From a virus, in the IMG/VR virus record IMGVR_UViG_3300027969_000217, positions 1 to 37,496 of that record: DNA of 37,496 bases, one strand, 5' to 3'. A program made the translations under genes and the position numbers. Below the pieces are notes generated by a model. It searched no databases. It worked only from the letters and a program-made list of their open reading frames with translations, and was not told the origin of the DNA. Positions 29,345 to 37,188 of the stretch are shown here, in pieces (the first letter of the stretch is position 1; the number at the start of each line of letters is the position of its first letter).

Positions 29345-30981
29345 GCTTTACTTCCATACCGAATCAGCCAATTATCTTCACAAGCAACACTTTTGTCGAC
29401 TGCCCAGGTTGCGGTGGCGACTACAAGCAGCTGCTTGACTTCAACGATCAGGTGTTCTTCCAAGTGGAGTCGACACCATGTCCATTGTCAGTGTTGTATA
29501 AGTACGACACGGTGGAAGCCGCTTGGGGTGTTCCAGTAGATAATCAAGCATGCTCGACTGAGTTGGATGTAAGCGGCATCTACTGCCAACTGCTTCGAAC
29601 AAACTACATCTATCAGCTATATCAAGTCGAGTTCACCATCTTGACATTGGATGAGGGAAGCTTGATTGTTGGACTTGATGGCTCAGCTACTTATGAGCTG
29701 ACATTGCCTGGCACTTACACGCTGTACTTTGCCAATCCAACGATGACCAATGACAGCGTCACGTTGTGCTTTGCCAGTGAGAGTTGGATTGGATGCTTAA
29801 GCACAACAGGCATCAGAGTCTACGGTCTTGCATCAGCAAATCAGATGAAGGTAGGAATCGTTGATGCGGTGACACTCGAGACGGTTGACTTGGTTGCTCC
29901 GCTTTACACGGTTAAGGATAACAAGATTACTGGAGCATTTGCATTGACTGACCTCGCACTTGGTGAGGGCTGCTACCGATTGGCGATGACTGACTTCTGC
30001 ACTAACACTTGCGGACAGAGTTATGTGTTCAATGGTGTGTTCAGAGATGCAAGCGGAGTGGGTGGATGGATAACAGGAGGAACAGGCGCAGTGACATTAA
30101 CTGAAGGAAGTGCTGAGTTTAATCTTGGCACAGGCGAAGATGGAACTATCACACAAAATCAAAGCAACAACCTATGCGATGGATTGCAATACTATGTGAG
30201 CGTGTTCATCGAGAGCCGTACCAATGTGCGCATCTACGCAGTTAATGGAACTGAGCAAGTGCAAATCAGCGGCACAGGATATCAGACGGTGCTAATCACT
30301 GCCGATGGCAACAACCCACTTGAGATACTTGTCAGCGAGTTCGGAGGAGCTCCTGCCGCTGCCGTCATTAAGCTTGTGGAGATTAGCATCGAGAATGATT
30401 CTATCCAGTGGGATCAGTTCAGCGATGTGCTTAGCATTGGCGATTACAATGATGAGTGCAAATACTTTAAGATTGAAGGCTGCAACGCAGAGGATCAGTT
30501 CAACCTTGCATTCGGTGGCTCATCCTTTTTGCCTGCCATCCGACTTGAGGGGCGCAAGTTCAGAGCGCAGTATGTGACTGAGGTGAATAACTTCCGCTTT
30601 GCTTCCGGCAGATATCAGACTACCTATGTGGACCGCGAGAAGAAGTGGACATTCGCATTCGGCAGATTGCCTGAGTACGTTCTTGACTTCTTGAGCACCA
30701 TCTTCTACTATGACAACTGTTATGTTAATGGTGACTTGTACTATGCCATCGATGGTGAGTTCCCAGATGTGGAGTACAACGATGCAGATGATCTTGGAGC
30801 AATCAACATAGACCTTGCACTTAAGTCATCTAAGGTGCGCAAGACCATTTGCAGCAACACGGATGCTGACTGCTTGCCATCGATTCTAGACAATGGAGAT
30901 GAGCCGTTCTTGCTCGCGCAGGATGAGCAAAGATTGACAACTGAGAATTCTGTTAACTTATATCAAGAAATTATTTTGTAA
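29341..30981 (+). CDS. Tail tip protein with carbohydrate-binding-like domain
   Basis: A 546-residue cysteine-rich structural protein. The N-terminal 60 residues contain DCPGCGGDYKQLLDF. Residues about 220-350 (GVFRDASGVGGWITGGTGAVTLTEGSAEF...) resemble a CBM-type jelly roll. The C-terminus ends in imperfect 8-residue repeats, FLLAQDEQ / RLTTENSV / NLYQEIIL, like those seen in the capsid -1-frame extension. Likely a hub or adhesin at the tail tip. Its stop lies within a promoter element (30979-30986) for the next gene. Confidence 0.65.
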   Translation: MSFTSIPNQPIIFTSNTFVDCPGCGGDYKQLLDFNDQVFFQVESTPCPLSVLYKYDTVEAAWGVPVDNQACSTELDVSGIYCQLLRTNYIYQLYQVEFTILTLDEGSLIVGLDGSATYELTLPGTYTLYFANPTMTNDSVTLCFASESWIGCLSTTGIRVYGLASANQMKVGIVDAVTLETVDLVAPLYTVKDNKITGAFALTDLALGEGCYRLAMTDFCTNTCGQSYVFNGVFRDASGVGGWITGGTGAVTLTEGSAEFNLGTGEDGTITQNQSNNLCDGLQYYVSVFIESRTNVRIYAVNGTEQVQISGTGYQTVLITADGNNPLEILVSEFGGAPAAAVIKLVEISIENDSIQWDQFSDVLSIGDYNDECKYFKIEGCNAEDQFNLAFGGSSFLPAIRLEGRKFRAQYVTEVNNFRFASGRYQTTYVDREKKWTFAFGRLPEYVLDFLSTIFYYDNCYVNGDLYYAIDGEFPDVEYNDADDLGAINIDLALKSSKVRKTICSNTDADCLPSILDNGDEPFLLAQDEQRLTTENSVNLYQEIIL

Positions 30982-30986
30982 CTTTG
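30979..30986 (+). promoter_or_regulatory. -7 element TAACTTTG for the tail tube gene
   Basis: TAACTTTG overlaps the stop codon of the previous gene and is followed by a leader of about 75 nt before ATG 31064. No clear -33 TTTG at 17-19 nt. A separate promoter fits the high copy number of a tail tube protein. Confidence 0.5.
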
Positions 30987-31063
30987 CCAAACATAGAGAC
31001 CAAGTAGGTGACAATGCAGCGACCTATCGAACAGCGCAAACATTTTACAAACACTTTACTACA

Positions 31064-31603
31064 ATGGCCTGTGTATCATATTGCGACACGTCCTTGCTTG
31101 ACCACAACTTGGTCAATTGCAACGAATATAAGCTTGGCGGAGTTTCCGCTATTATCGTAGGTGCTTGCGGAACAGAATTAGTTGACCCATCAAGTGATGT
31201 TGAAGTTGATGTTTTATTGTTAGCTGGCACTGCCAAGCTAATCAGTGACATCAGATTCGCACTTCCTGCTGGATCACCTATTACTGTCGATTCACCAATC
31301 GGCTGCGGCACTTCAATCCGTATCAACGAAGATCGTACTGCGACATTGTACGATGCGAATGTAACTGACGAGAACAATACGTTCTGGAACGATGTAAACA
31401 ACCGCCGTATCTCTTGGATACTTGCGTACATGTGTGACAGCGGAAAGGTGATTTATATCTCTGCTCCTGTTGGAATTACAACATCTGCAAACTTCATCTT
31501 GCCTGAGCAGAACAATGAGCTTCAGCGTTATGAGGTGACCTTCTCTTGGAGAAACAAAGATATCCCTGCTCAATATGATGCTCCTGCCGGAGTGTTCGCA
31601 TAA
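31064..31603 (+). CDS. Probable major tail (tube) protein
   Basis: A 179-residue beta-rich protein with its own promoter and a leader. It begins MACVSYCDTSLLDHNLVNCNEYKLGG (three cysteines) and ends FSWRNKDIPAQYDAPAGVF. Size, fold pattern and independent expression fit the repeated ring subunit of a siphophage tail tube. Codon use is richer in gct/ggt/gtt codons, like the capsid gene, which supports high expression. TAATG overlap with the glycosyltransferase gene. Confidence 0.6.
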   Translation: MACVSYCDTSLLDHNLVNCNEYKLGGVSAIIVGACGTELVDPSSDVEVDVLLLAGTAKLISDIRFALPAGSPITVDSPIGCGTSIRINEDRTATLYDANVTDENNTFWNDVNNRRISWILAYMCDSGKVIYISAPVGITTSANFILPEQNNELQRYEVTFSWRNKDIPAQYDAPAGVFA

Positions 31604-32556
31604 TGACTGAGGAATTATCACAAACCACTCAGAGCATCACTCCATCAACTGGAGTGGTGCTTCTTGCGTTTGGTAAACCGCAATATTATTGGGCGGCTTT
31701 CAATCTTGCTTTCAGCATTAGAAAGCACAGCCCAAATGTCAATATCACAGTGCTTTTTGATGATCCGATTAAGGGCTTAAGCAACTGCCCTGACTTGATG
31801 CAGTATATCAACAACATTGGTCACATTGATGCCGACGATATCTACACCAACAAGAAGCTTGATCCCGGCAAGGTGAAAGTGAATTTATACAAATACTTGC
31901 CATACGATTGCAACCTCTACCTTGACGTAGATGCCATTGCGCTCAAAGACATTCAGCCGATGATTGACGAACTTGCTCAATCCGGCAAAGATTACATAAG
32001 CCATTGCGTGGGATATCACACCATCGACAAGGGGCGAGACTTCAAGGAGATGCAGTGGGCATGGGCGGATAAGCTATGGGCGCACTTCAACTTGCTTGAG
32101 TCTTACGTGATGCCTGCCATCAACAGCTCAATGCAGTGGATAGTAAAAGGCTCACAGGCAGAAGCGATTTATCGCACTGCAAAAGATTTATACTTCAATC
32201 ACCCAATGGAGGTGAAGGATTTGCGTATGAAATGGGGCGGTGGACAGCCAGATGAGTTATACATGAATGTCGCACTTGCGATTCATGGCATTGACCCTGC
32301 GCTTAAGAAGTACGAAAAGATTCAAGGCAGCGAAGGCGGCATGATTCACTTCTCGATGCAGAGAGGGTTGAACTTCCAAGATATAATCGACAACTACTAC
32401 TTGCAAAGCTACTATGGTGGCGCAGGATTCACTCCGATATTTTACATCAATTGGCTTGATAGGATGCTCAATGCGGAATTCAAAGCAATTGGCAAAAGAC
32501 ATATCTACTTAATTAGCAGAATAGCACAAAACAAATATGCAGATGGAAAACGTTGA
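31603..32556 (+). CDS. Glycosyltransferase (GT-A fold, GT8-like)
   Basis: A 317-residue protein. The start of the domain is GVVLLAFGKPQYYWAAFNLAFSI (nucleotide-sugar binding strand and helix), then FDD, and the DxD metal motif YLDVDAI (D108, D110). Later GGGQPDELYMNVAL and GGMIHFSM (a conserved His region) also fit GT8-type transferases. It would move a sugar from a nucleotide donor to a protein, DNA or surface polymer. Placed between the tail tube and methyltransferase genes, virion proteins are a plausible substrate. The next gene overlaps by 20 nt. Confidence 0.75.
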   Translation: MTEELSQTTQSITPSTGVVLLAFGKPQYYWAAFNLAFSIRKHSPNVNITVLFDDPIKGLSNCPDLMQYINNIGHIDADDIYTNKKLDPGKVKVNLYKYLPYDCNLYLDVDAIALKDIQPMIDELAQSGKDYISHCVGYHTIDKGRDFKEMQWAWADKLWAHFNLLESYVMPAINSSMQWIVKGSQAEAIYRTAKDLYFNHPMEVKDLRMKWGGGQPDELYMNVALAIHGIDPALKKYEKIQGSEGGMIHFSMQRGLNFQDIIDNYYLQSYYGGAGFTPIFYINWLDRMLNAEFKAIGKRHIYLISRIAQNKYADGKR

Positions 32557-33118
32557 ACCAAAGAAACGAGGGCGCAAGCCGAAAGCAATTGTGACCACTG
32601 AGACATTCACAGAGGTTGCTCGTCACGACTGGAACTCAGAGGATGAGTGCGGCGCATTCTTAGCGGCACTTGTTAAGATGAGCAAGTACAAGACGGTGCT
32701 TGAGATTGGAGTGTTCGAAGGTGAGACAACTCAGCATCTTATCAATGCGCTTCCGCAAGGTGGGCAGTATGTCGGCATCGACATCAATGATTATCGTACC
32801 GACAAGACAACGGCATTGATGGAAGTTGGTGGCAAGTCGATTGACTTTATACTTGGCAATTCACTTGATGAGTTGAATAAGTTGCCTAAGAATCATTTTG
32901 ACCTTATCTTTGTAGACGGAGACCATAGCTTTGGACATGTGCTGCAAGAGTTTAAACTTGTTGAGAAGTTGGTGGCAAGAGGCGGAATGATTGTTTACCA
33001 TGACACCATCCACTTGGATGGCCCGAGAAAGCTTGTTGAATACGCAGCGCATTATAAATATAACAACGTCACGCTTAACACAACTGAAGGGCGAGGCATC
33101 TCAATCCTACACCGATGA
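32537..33118 (+). CDS. SAM-dependent methyltransferase (class I, Methyltransf_24-like)
   Basis: A 193-residue protein. The N-terminal basic KKRGRKPKA (9-17) looks like an AT-hook or basic DNA-binding motif. The catalytic core follows: VLEIGVFEGETT (motif I, E56-G58), GIDIND (D82, ribose-binding acidic), FDLIFVDGDH (D117, D119, H120) and VYHDTIH. The HDT and DGDH pattern is typical of Methyltransf_24 enzymes acting on sugars or small groups. With the glycosyltransferase it may build a modified glycan. Starts 32537 or 32543. ATGA overlap follows. Confidence 0.8.
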   Translation: MQMENVEPKKRGRKPKAIVTTETFTEVARHDWNSEDECGAFLAALVKMSKYKTVLEIGVFEGETTQHLINALPQGGQYVGIDINDYRTDKTTALMEVGGKSIDFILGNSLDELNKLPKNHFDLIFVDGDHSFGHVLQEFKLVEKLVARGGMIVYHDTIHLDGPRKLVEYAAHYKYNNVTLNTTEGRGISILHR

Positions 33119-33189
33119 AACCAAACTACTGTCGTTCGAAATCTTGTGGATCTAACATAATGGAAAGACCAAATGGCACTAAGCTCTGA
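33115..33189 (+). CDS. Possible 24-residue leader peptide before the portal gene
   Basis: A tiny ORF, MKPNYCRSKSCGSNIMERPN..., coupled by ATGA to the methyltransferase stop and ending 17 nt inside the portal gene. It has two close cysteines. It may couple translation across the 54-nt gap or be chance. Length gives little statistical support. Confidence 0.3.
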   Translation: MKPNYCRSKSCGSNIMERPNGTKL

Positions 33190-35080
33190 GGACATTCAAA
33201 AAATAGTTTACCGATTCGCGCATAAGCGAAAGGGTTGGGAGCAGATGTCGCAATCTACTCCATTGAATCCTATAACTAAGCAGCGAGCATCGAGCCAGTA
33301 TCCAGAATATTGGAGCGGTTACAATTATGCCGCCAAGATGTATGATAGCATCTTGCCGCATAGCCGCTCCGATGTTTATCCTGAGCACTTGCTGTCGGTG
33401 CGTGCTCCCAATCAAACGGATGCGCAGGCGATGTACATCAAGGCAAACTATAAGGCAACAACCTTGAGCGTGTTTGAGGACTTCAGAGCAACGATAAGCA
33501 GAGCATTTGCGGATCAGAACTGGAGCATCAGATACTCGCCCGAGTTAGATGCGCGATTTGGTGAAGAGACCTTTCAGCGATTTGTCAATACCGAGATTGA
33601 GAAGTTCGGCAGCTTGGAGATGTTCGTTAAGAATATGCTTCCAACGCTGAAGCTTGTCGATGCCAATGGTATAATTGCCATCTATCCCGATGATATTCCC
33701 TATGTGGAAGTTGATGGAGTAGAGCAGCCGATTATAACTAATGAGCTGCTTCGTCCAATGCCAACCTACTACAACTGCAAGAACATTGTGGGGCAGGAGT
33801 TTGGCGAGTATTACCTAGTCATTAGCGATGACCACAGCCATGTTAAGTCGGGCAGTAAGATGGAAGAGAGCGGTATCGTGCTTTACTTGTACGACACGAT
33901 GGCCATCTACCGCATCGAGCAGACAGGCAAGAAGAGCGACATGACTTTCAGCGAGCCTGTGCTTTACTTCCAACACAACTTGGGATATGTCCCTTGCATC
34001 AAGCTGATGGGAGCACCTCAACTGATAGGTGACGAGATTGCATTTCAATCGCCATTCATCACAGCAGTGCCATTGCTTGATCAGGTTGTTCTTGATGAGA
34101 GCTACTTGCAGATGAGCAAGGCAACAAGTGCATTCCCTTTTATGGTTGCGCTTGGCGAAATATGCGAGTTCGTAGATCGCGAAGGTAACAAGTGTAATGA
34201 TGGGCAGATATTCGACCCAATCAACGGAGGCTATCGCACTTGCTCTTCATGCTCAGGCAGCGGAGTAAAGAGCCGATTCAGTCCAACCGGTATGCTACTG
34301 ATTAAGCCGAAGACATCGCTAAGCGAAGGAGACAGCGGACTCAGTGGCGAGTACTTGAAGTTTGTTAGCCCTCCAATGGATACGCTAAACTTCCTGCGCT
34401 CTGAGATTGAGCAGCAGATGGCTAAGGCAAGACGTATCCTGCATCTTCCATCAAGCGATGAAAGTGGAACTGTCGGTGAGGCATCGACTGCAACAGGAAG
34501 CTTGAATAAGCTTCGCGCATTGTACGCATTTGTGAAGCCTATCAGCGATCAGCTATTTACCATCTACGAATTCTGCTTGGTGACAATGGGACGCATGAGA
34601 TATGGCGATTTATTTGGCGGAGTAAACTTAGTTTATCCGACCTCATTCGATATCTCAACACCAAGCGATTATCTTGCTATCATTGCTGAAGGTGTTAAGG
34701 CAGGCGTTCCTCCTGCGGTGACTTACTCGAATGTTTACAACTACATCAGAGCAATCAACTACACAGACGAGGAAAGCAGTGCTTTATTCGAGCTGATAGT
34801 TAACGCTGACGAGTTGCTACTTATGAGCAATGCCGATGTGCTTGCTCGACTTGCAAGTGGTACGGTTGAGAAGTGGCAAGATGTATTGCATAACTCAGCA
34901 CCTCAACTTGTGATGGAGCTGATGCGCGACTACATCGCAACAGAGGAAGCACCGAAGTTCTTTGACCTTCCGATGAACGATCAGATTGCACAGCTAAGAG
35001 CTAAGGCGGCAGAGAAGATTGCAACAACATTGGATCCGATAGCACAGGCACAACAAACTCTTTTGAATGGCATCGTTTGA
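33173..35080 (+). CDS. Portal protein, complete
   Basis: A 635-residue portal. N-terminal helices (KRKGWEQMSQSTPLNP) are followed by the wing and stem regions. LGYVPCIKLMGAPQLIGDEIAFQSPF is a recognisable portal-core segment, and the C-terminal half is helical (EIEQQMAKARRIL). An unusual cysteine group, C331, C341, C357 and C360 (CSSCSGSG, like a DnaJ zinc-finger repeat), may bind zinc. The portal forms the DNA entry ring and binds the terminase and neck. Followed by the Mu F-like gene with a 14-nt overlap. Its C-terminal part is repeated at 1-828. Confidence 0.85.
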   Translation: MALSSEDIQKIVYRFAHKRKGWEQMSQSTPLNPITKQRASSQYPEYWSGYNYAAKMYDSILPHSRSDVYPEHLLSVRAPNQTDAQAMYIKANYKATTLSVFEDFRATISRAFADQNWSIRYSPELDARFGEETFQRFVNTEIEKFGSLEMFVKNMLPTLKLVDANGIIAIYPDDIPYVEVDGVEQPIITNELLRPMPTYYNCKNIVGQEFGEYYLVISDDHSHVKSGSKMEESGIVLYLYDTMAIYRIEQTGKKSDMTFSEPVLYFQHNLGYVPCIKLMGAPQLIGDEIAFQSPFITAVPLLDQVVLDESYLQMSKATSAFPFMVALGEICEFVDREGNKCNDGQIFDPINGGYRTCSSCSGSGVKSRFSPTGMLLIKPKTSLSEGDSGLSGEYLKFVSPPMDTLNFLRSEIEQQMAKARRILHLPSSDESGTVGEASTATGSLNKLRALYAFVKPISDQLFTIYEFCLVTMGRMRYGDLFGGVNLVYPTSFDISTPSDYLAIIAEGVKAGVPPAVTYSNVYNYIRAINYTDEESSALFELIVNADELLLMSNADVLARLASGTVEKWQDVLHNSAPQLVMELMRDYIATEEAPKFFDLPMNDQIAQLRAKAAEKIATTLDPIAQAQQTLLNGIV

Positions 35081-36017
35081 TGAACTTGTTAAGCGTAAGA
35101 TTAAGCTACTTGAAACCGTTCCCGAGGACATTGCAACTGCGGCGGAGAAGGCACAGCGAGAAGCATGGAGAAAGATTGCTCCACTTCTCGCGGAGATGGA
35201 TGTCGATGCCGATGGAAACATTGCACAGACGGAAAATAATATCAGACGAATTGGAGGAATAACAGAGGAACTCAACAAGGTACTTGCAGGCGGCGAATAC
35301 AAAGCCGCCGTGCAGTCATTCCTTGCTTCCATCGATGAAGGTGTTCAGCTTACTGATGACATCGCCAAAAAGATTGACAGCACCTTCCAACCAGACAACG
35401 TACAAAAGCAACTACTCGCAATATCCAAGCAGAACGCAATCAATGCCTTCTTCGGTTCGGGGCTTCGGCAAAATGTTACAGTGCCATTCCTTGAGCAGCT
35501 TACTGCAAACGTAGCGGCAAGAGCACCACTGCGTGAAGCAACCAAAGCATTGCAAGGAGTAATCGAAGGAACTGATGCAAACGATGGCAGGCTACTTGCC
35601 AACGTGCGCACTACTGCAAACACTGCTCAAGCAATCGCTGACAGAAGCTATGCAGCAGCTGTCAATGAAGAACTCGGCATTGATTACTTCCAATATCTAG
35701 GCGGCGAGATACCGACCACAAGACCATTCTGCCAACATAGAGAAGGTGAGATATATCATCGCAAGGAGATTGAGGCATGGGGTGATGGCAAGAACAGCGC
35801 AGGCATCAACGATATTCGCAATGGCACATGGGATGGGCGCATCGATGGCACTGACTCACGCAGCATCTTCACCTTTGTTGGTGGTTGGAACTGCCGGCAC
35901 TTCCTTGTTCCAGTGATCAAGCAAAGAGTTCCTGCAAGTGTAATTGCAAGAGCAGAGGCAGAAGGTTTTGCAACACCACCGAGACCAAAAGGTGGAGCAG
36001 AAGCACTAACAGCTTAA
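35067..36017 (+). CDS. Minor head protein, second copy
   Basis: Second allele of the gene at 815-1765. 316 residues, with only E/D (near residue 219) and R/K (near the C-terminus) substitutions noticed, while many codons differ at third positions. The Cys/His motif is intact. The mostly synonymous changes show both alleles evolved under purifying selection as real proteins. Confidence 0.85.
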   Translation: MASFDELVKRKIKLLETVPEDIATAAEKAQREAWRKIAPLLAEMDVDADGNIAQTENNIRRIGGITEELNKVLAGGEYKAAVQSFLASIDEGVQLTDDIAKKIDSTFQPDNVQKQLLAISKQNAINAFFGSGLRQNVTVPFLEQLTANVAARAPLREATKALQGVIEGTDANDGRLLANVRTTANTAQAIADRSYAAAVNEELGIDYFQYLGGEIPTTRPFCQHREGEIYHRKEIEAWGDGKNSAGINDIRNGTWDGRIDGTDSRSIFTFVGGWNCRHFLVPVIKQRVPASVIARAEAEGFATPPRPKGGAEALTA

Positions 36018-36034
36018 GCGCAATAGAATAATAT

Positions 36035-36063
36035 TTTGCGCAATCAAAAGTTTACTATCTTTG
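36035..36063 (+). promoter_or_regulatory. Bacteroidota-type promoter, second copy
   Basis: Same TTTG-N17-TATCTTTG element as at 1783-1811. Two base changes lie just after it, before the ATG at 36068. Confidence 0.7.
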
Positions 36064-36067
36064 CTTC

Positions 36068-36289
36068 ATGACTTACTACATCATGAGAGATGGCAGCATC
36101 AAGCAAGCATCTGATGTACTCGCAAAAGAACTTATCAAGCGAGGAGCAAGAGAATTGAAACTAACACCAATAACAATAGACTATGGCAATCAAATCGGAG
36201 GAAGCACTGGAGCTGATGAAGTTCCTCAACCTCGAAGAAGCAGCCGACCTAGAAGCGGCAAAAGAAAAGTTCCAAGAAAATTGGATTAA
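36068..36289 (+). CDS. Small overprinted hypothetical protein, second copy
   Basis: Identical in amino-acid sequence to the ORF at 1816-2037 and overlaps the scaffold copy by 107 nt. Because the two copies carry no changes here, they give no evolutionary test of whether it is translated. Confidence 0.45.
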   Translation: MTYYIMRDGSIKQASDVLAKELIKRGARELKLTPITIDYGNQIGGSTGADEVPQPRRSSRPRSGKRKVPRKLD

Positions 36290-37004
36290 ACAGGAAGAAG
36301 TAAGCGGCAAGATTGGCAAGCTTACCGGTACTATTGCCAATGTAACTCGCAAAGCATTTGAGCCGTTTGGCATCGTGCTCACTGACGAGGACTTCAAAGG
36401 GCAGAAGGTTGAGGAAGTTATTCGCAGCGCATCAGAGAAAGCAAAGACGTCGTTTGAAACACAGCGCGAAGAGTGGGAGAAGCGTGCATCTGGCAACGGC
36501 TCAGAGGCATTGCTGCAAGAGTGGGAGAAAAAGTATAAATCACTTGAGCGCAAGAGCAATGAGCTTGACTCCGCTCGCCAAGATGTGATGAATCAGTTTG
36601 AGTCTTACAAGGTACAAGTTGCAACCGACATCAAGACGAGCAAAATCAACTCATCATTCGAGAAGGAGCTTGGCGCATTGAAGCTTGATCCAAGTGTAAA
36701 CGAGTACACCATTCGTGGATTCAAGTCGGCGGTCACTGATAAGTATGCAATCGACCTTGAGGATGATGGTGCATTCGTTGTTAAGGATAAGGCAACAGGC
36801 GAGCGGTTGAAGAGCAAGGAGAAGGCAGGATCGTTTCTAACAATGTCCGATGTGCTTATCAAGGAAGCAACAGAAGCAGGCATCATCCAAAAGAATCCTC
36901 ATGCAGGAGCAAAATTTCCTGCACGTAATCCGTTGATACCTCAACTCGAGGCAGCATCGGAAAAAAAATTAAAAGGAATCAACCCTAGATTCTACCAAAA
37001 ATAA
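36183..37004 (+). CDS. Capsid scaffolding protein, second copy
   Basis: 273 residues, identical in amino-acid sequence to the copy at 1931-2752, in contrast to the dozens of silent changes in the portal and minor head genes upstream. Followed by the same -7 element, terminator and promoter. Confidence 0.75.
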   Translation: MAIKSEEALELMKFLNLEEAADLEAAKEKFQENWIKQEEVSGKIGKLTGTIANVTRKAFEPFGIVLTDEDFKGQKVEEVIRSASEKAKTSFETQREEWEKRASGNGSEALLQEWEKKYKSLERKSNELDSARQDVMNQFESYKVQVATDIKTSKINSSFEKELGALKLDPSVNEYTIRGFKSAVTDKYAIDLEDDGAFVVKDKATGERLKSKEKAGSFLTMSDVLIKEATEAGIIQKNPHAGAKFPARNPLIPQLEAASEKKLKGINPRFYQK

Positions 37005-37005
37005 T

Positions 37006-37013
37006 TATCTTTG
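37006..37013 (+). promoter_or_regulatory. Isolated -7 element TATCTTTG, second copy
   Basis: Second copy of the element at 2754-2761, directly after the scaffold stop and before the terminator. Confidence 0.4.
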
Positions 37014-37041
37014 TAGGGGGTATTAATGTTTTTTTAGTTTG

Positions 37042-37073
37042 GCCGCACTTGTTAAGAGTGCGGCTTTTTTTTT
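37042..37073 (+). terminator. Rho-independent terminator, second copy
   Basis: Same 8-bp stem, 7-nt loop and T-tract as at 2790-2821. Confidence 0.9.
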
Positions 37074-37074
37074 A

Positions 37075-37082
37075 TACCTTTG
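37075..37082 (+). promoter_or_regulatory. -7 element for the capsid transcript, second copy
   Basis: TACCTTTG directly after the terminator T-tract, as at 2823-2830. Confidence 0.6.
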
Positions 37083-37188
37083 TGATTCTCTATGGTAGTC
37101 GGCAGGACTTTCAGCTGCAAAAAGTAGGCATCAAAGCAACAGCCTTCAGAATACGTTGCAAAAAATTCTACAATAAAAAACGACTATC

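Noticed and set aside
32903-32915. TATCTTTG-like promoter element inside the methyltransferase gene
   Set aside because: It lies within the conserved LIFVDGDH coding motif and has no ORF start nearby; similar matches at about 10559 and 12816 are also inside coding sequence.
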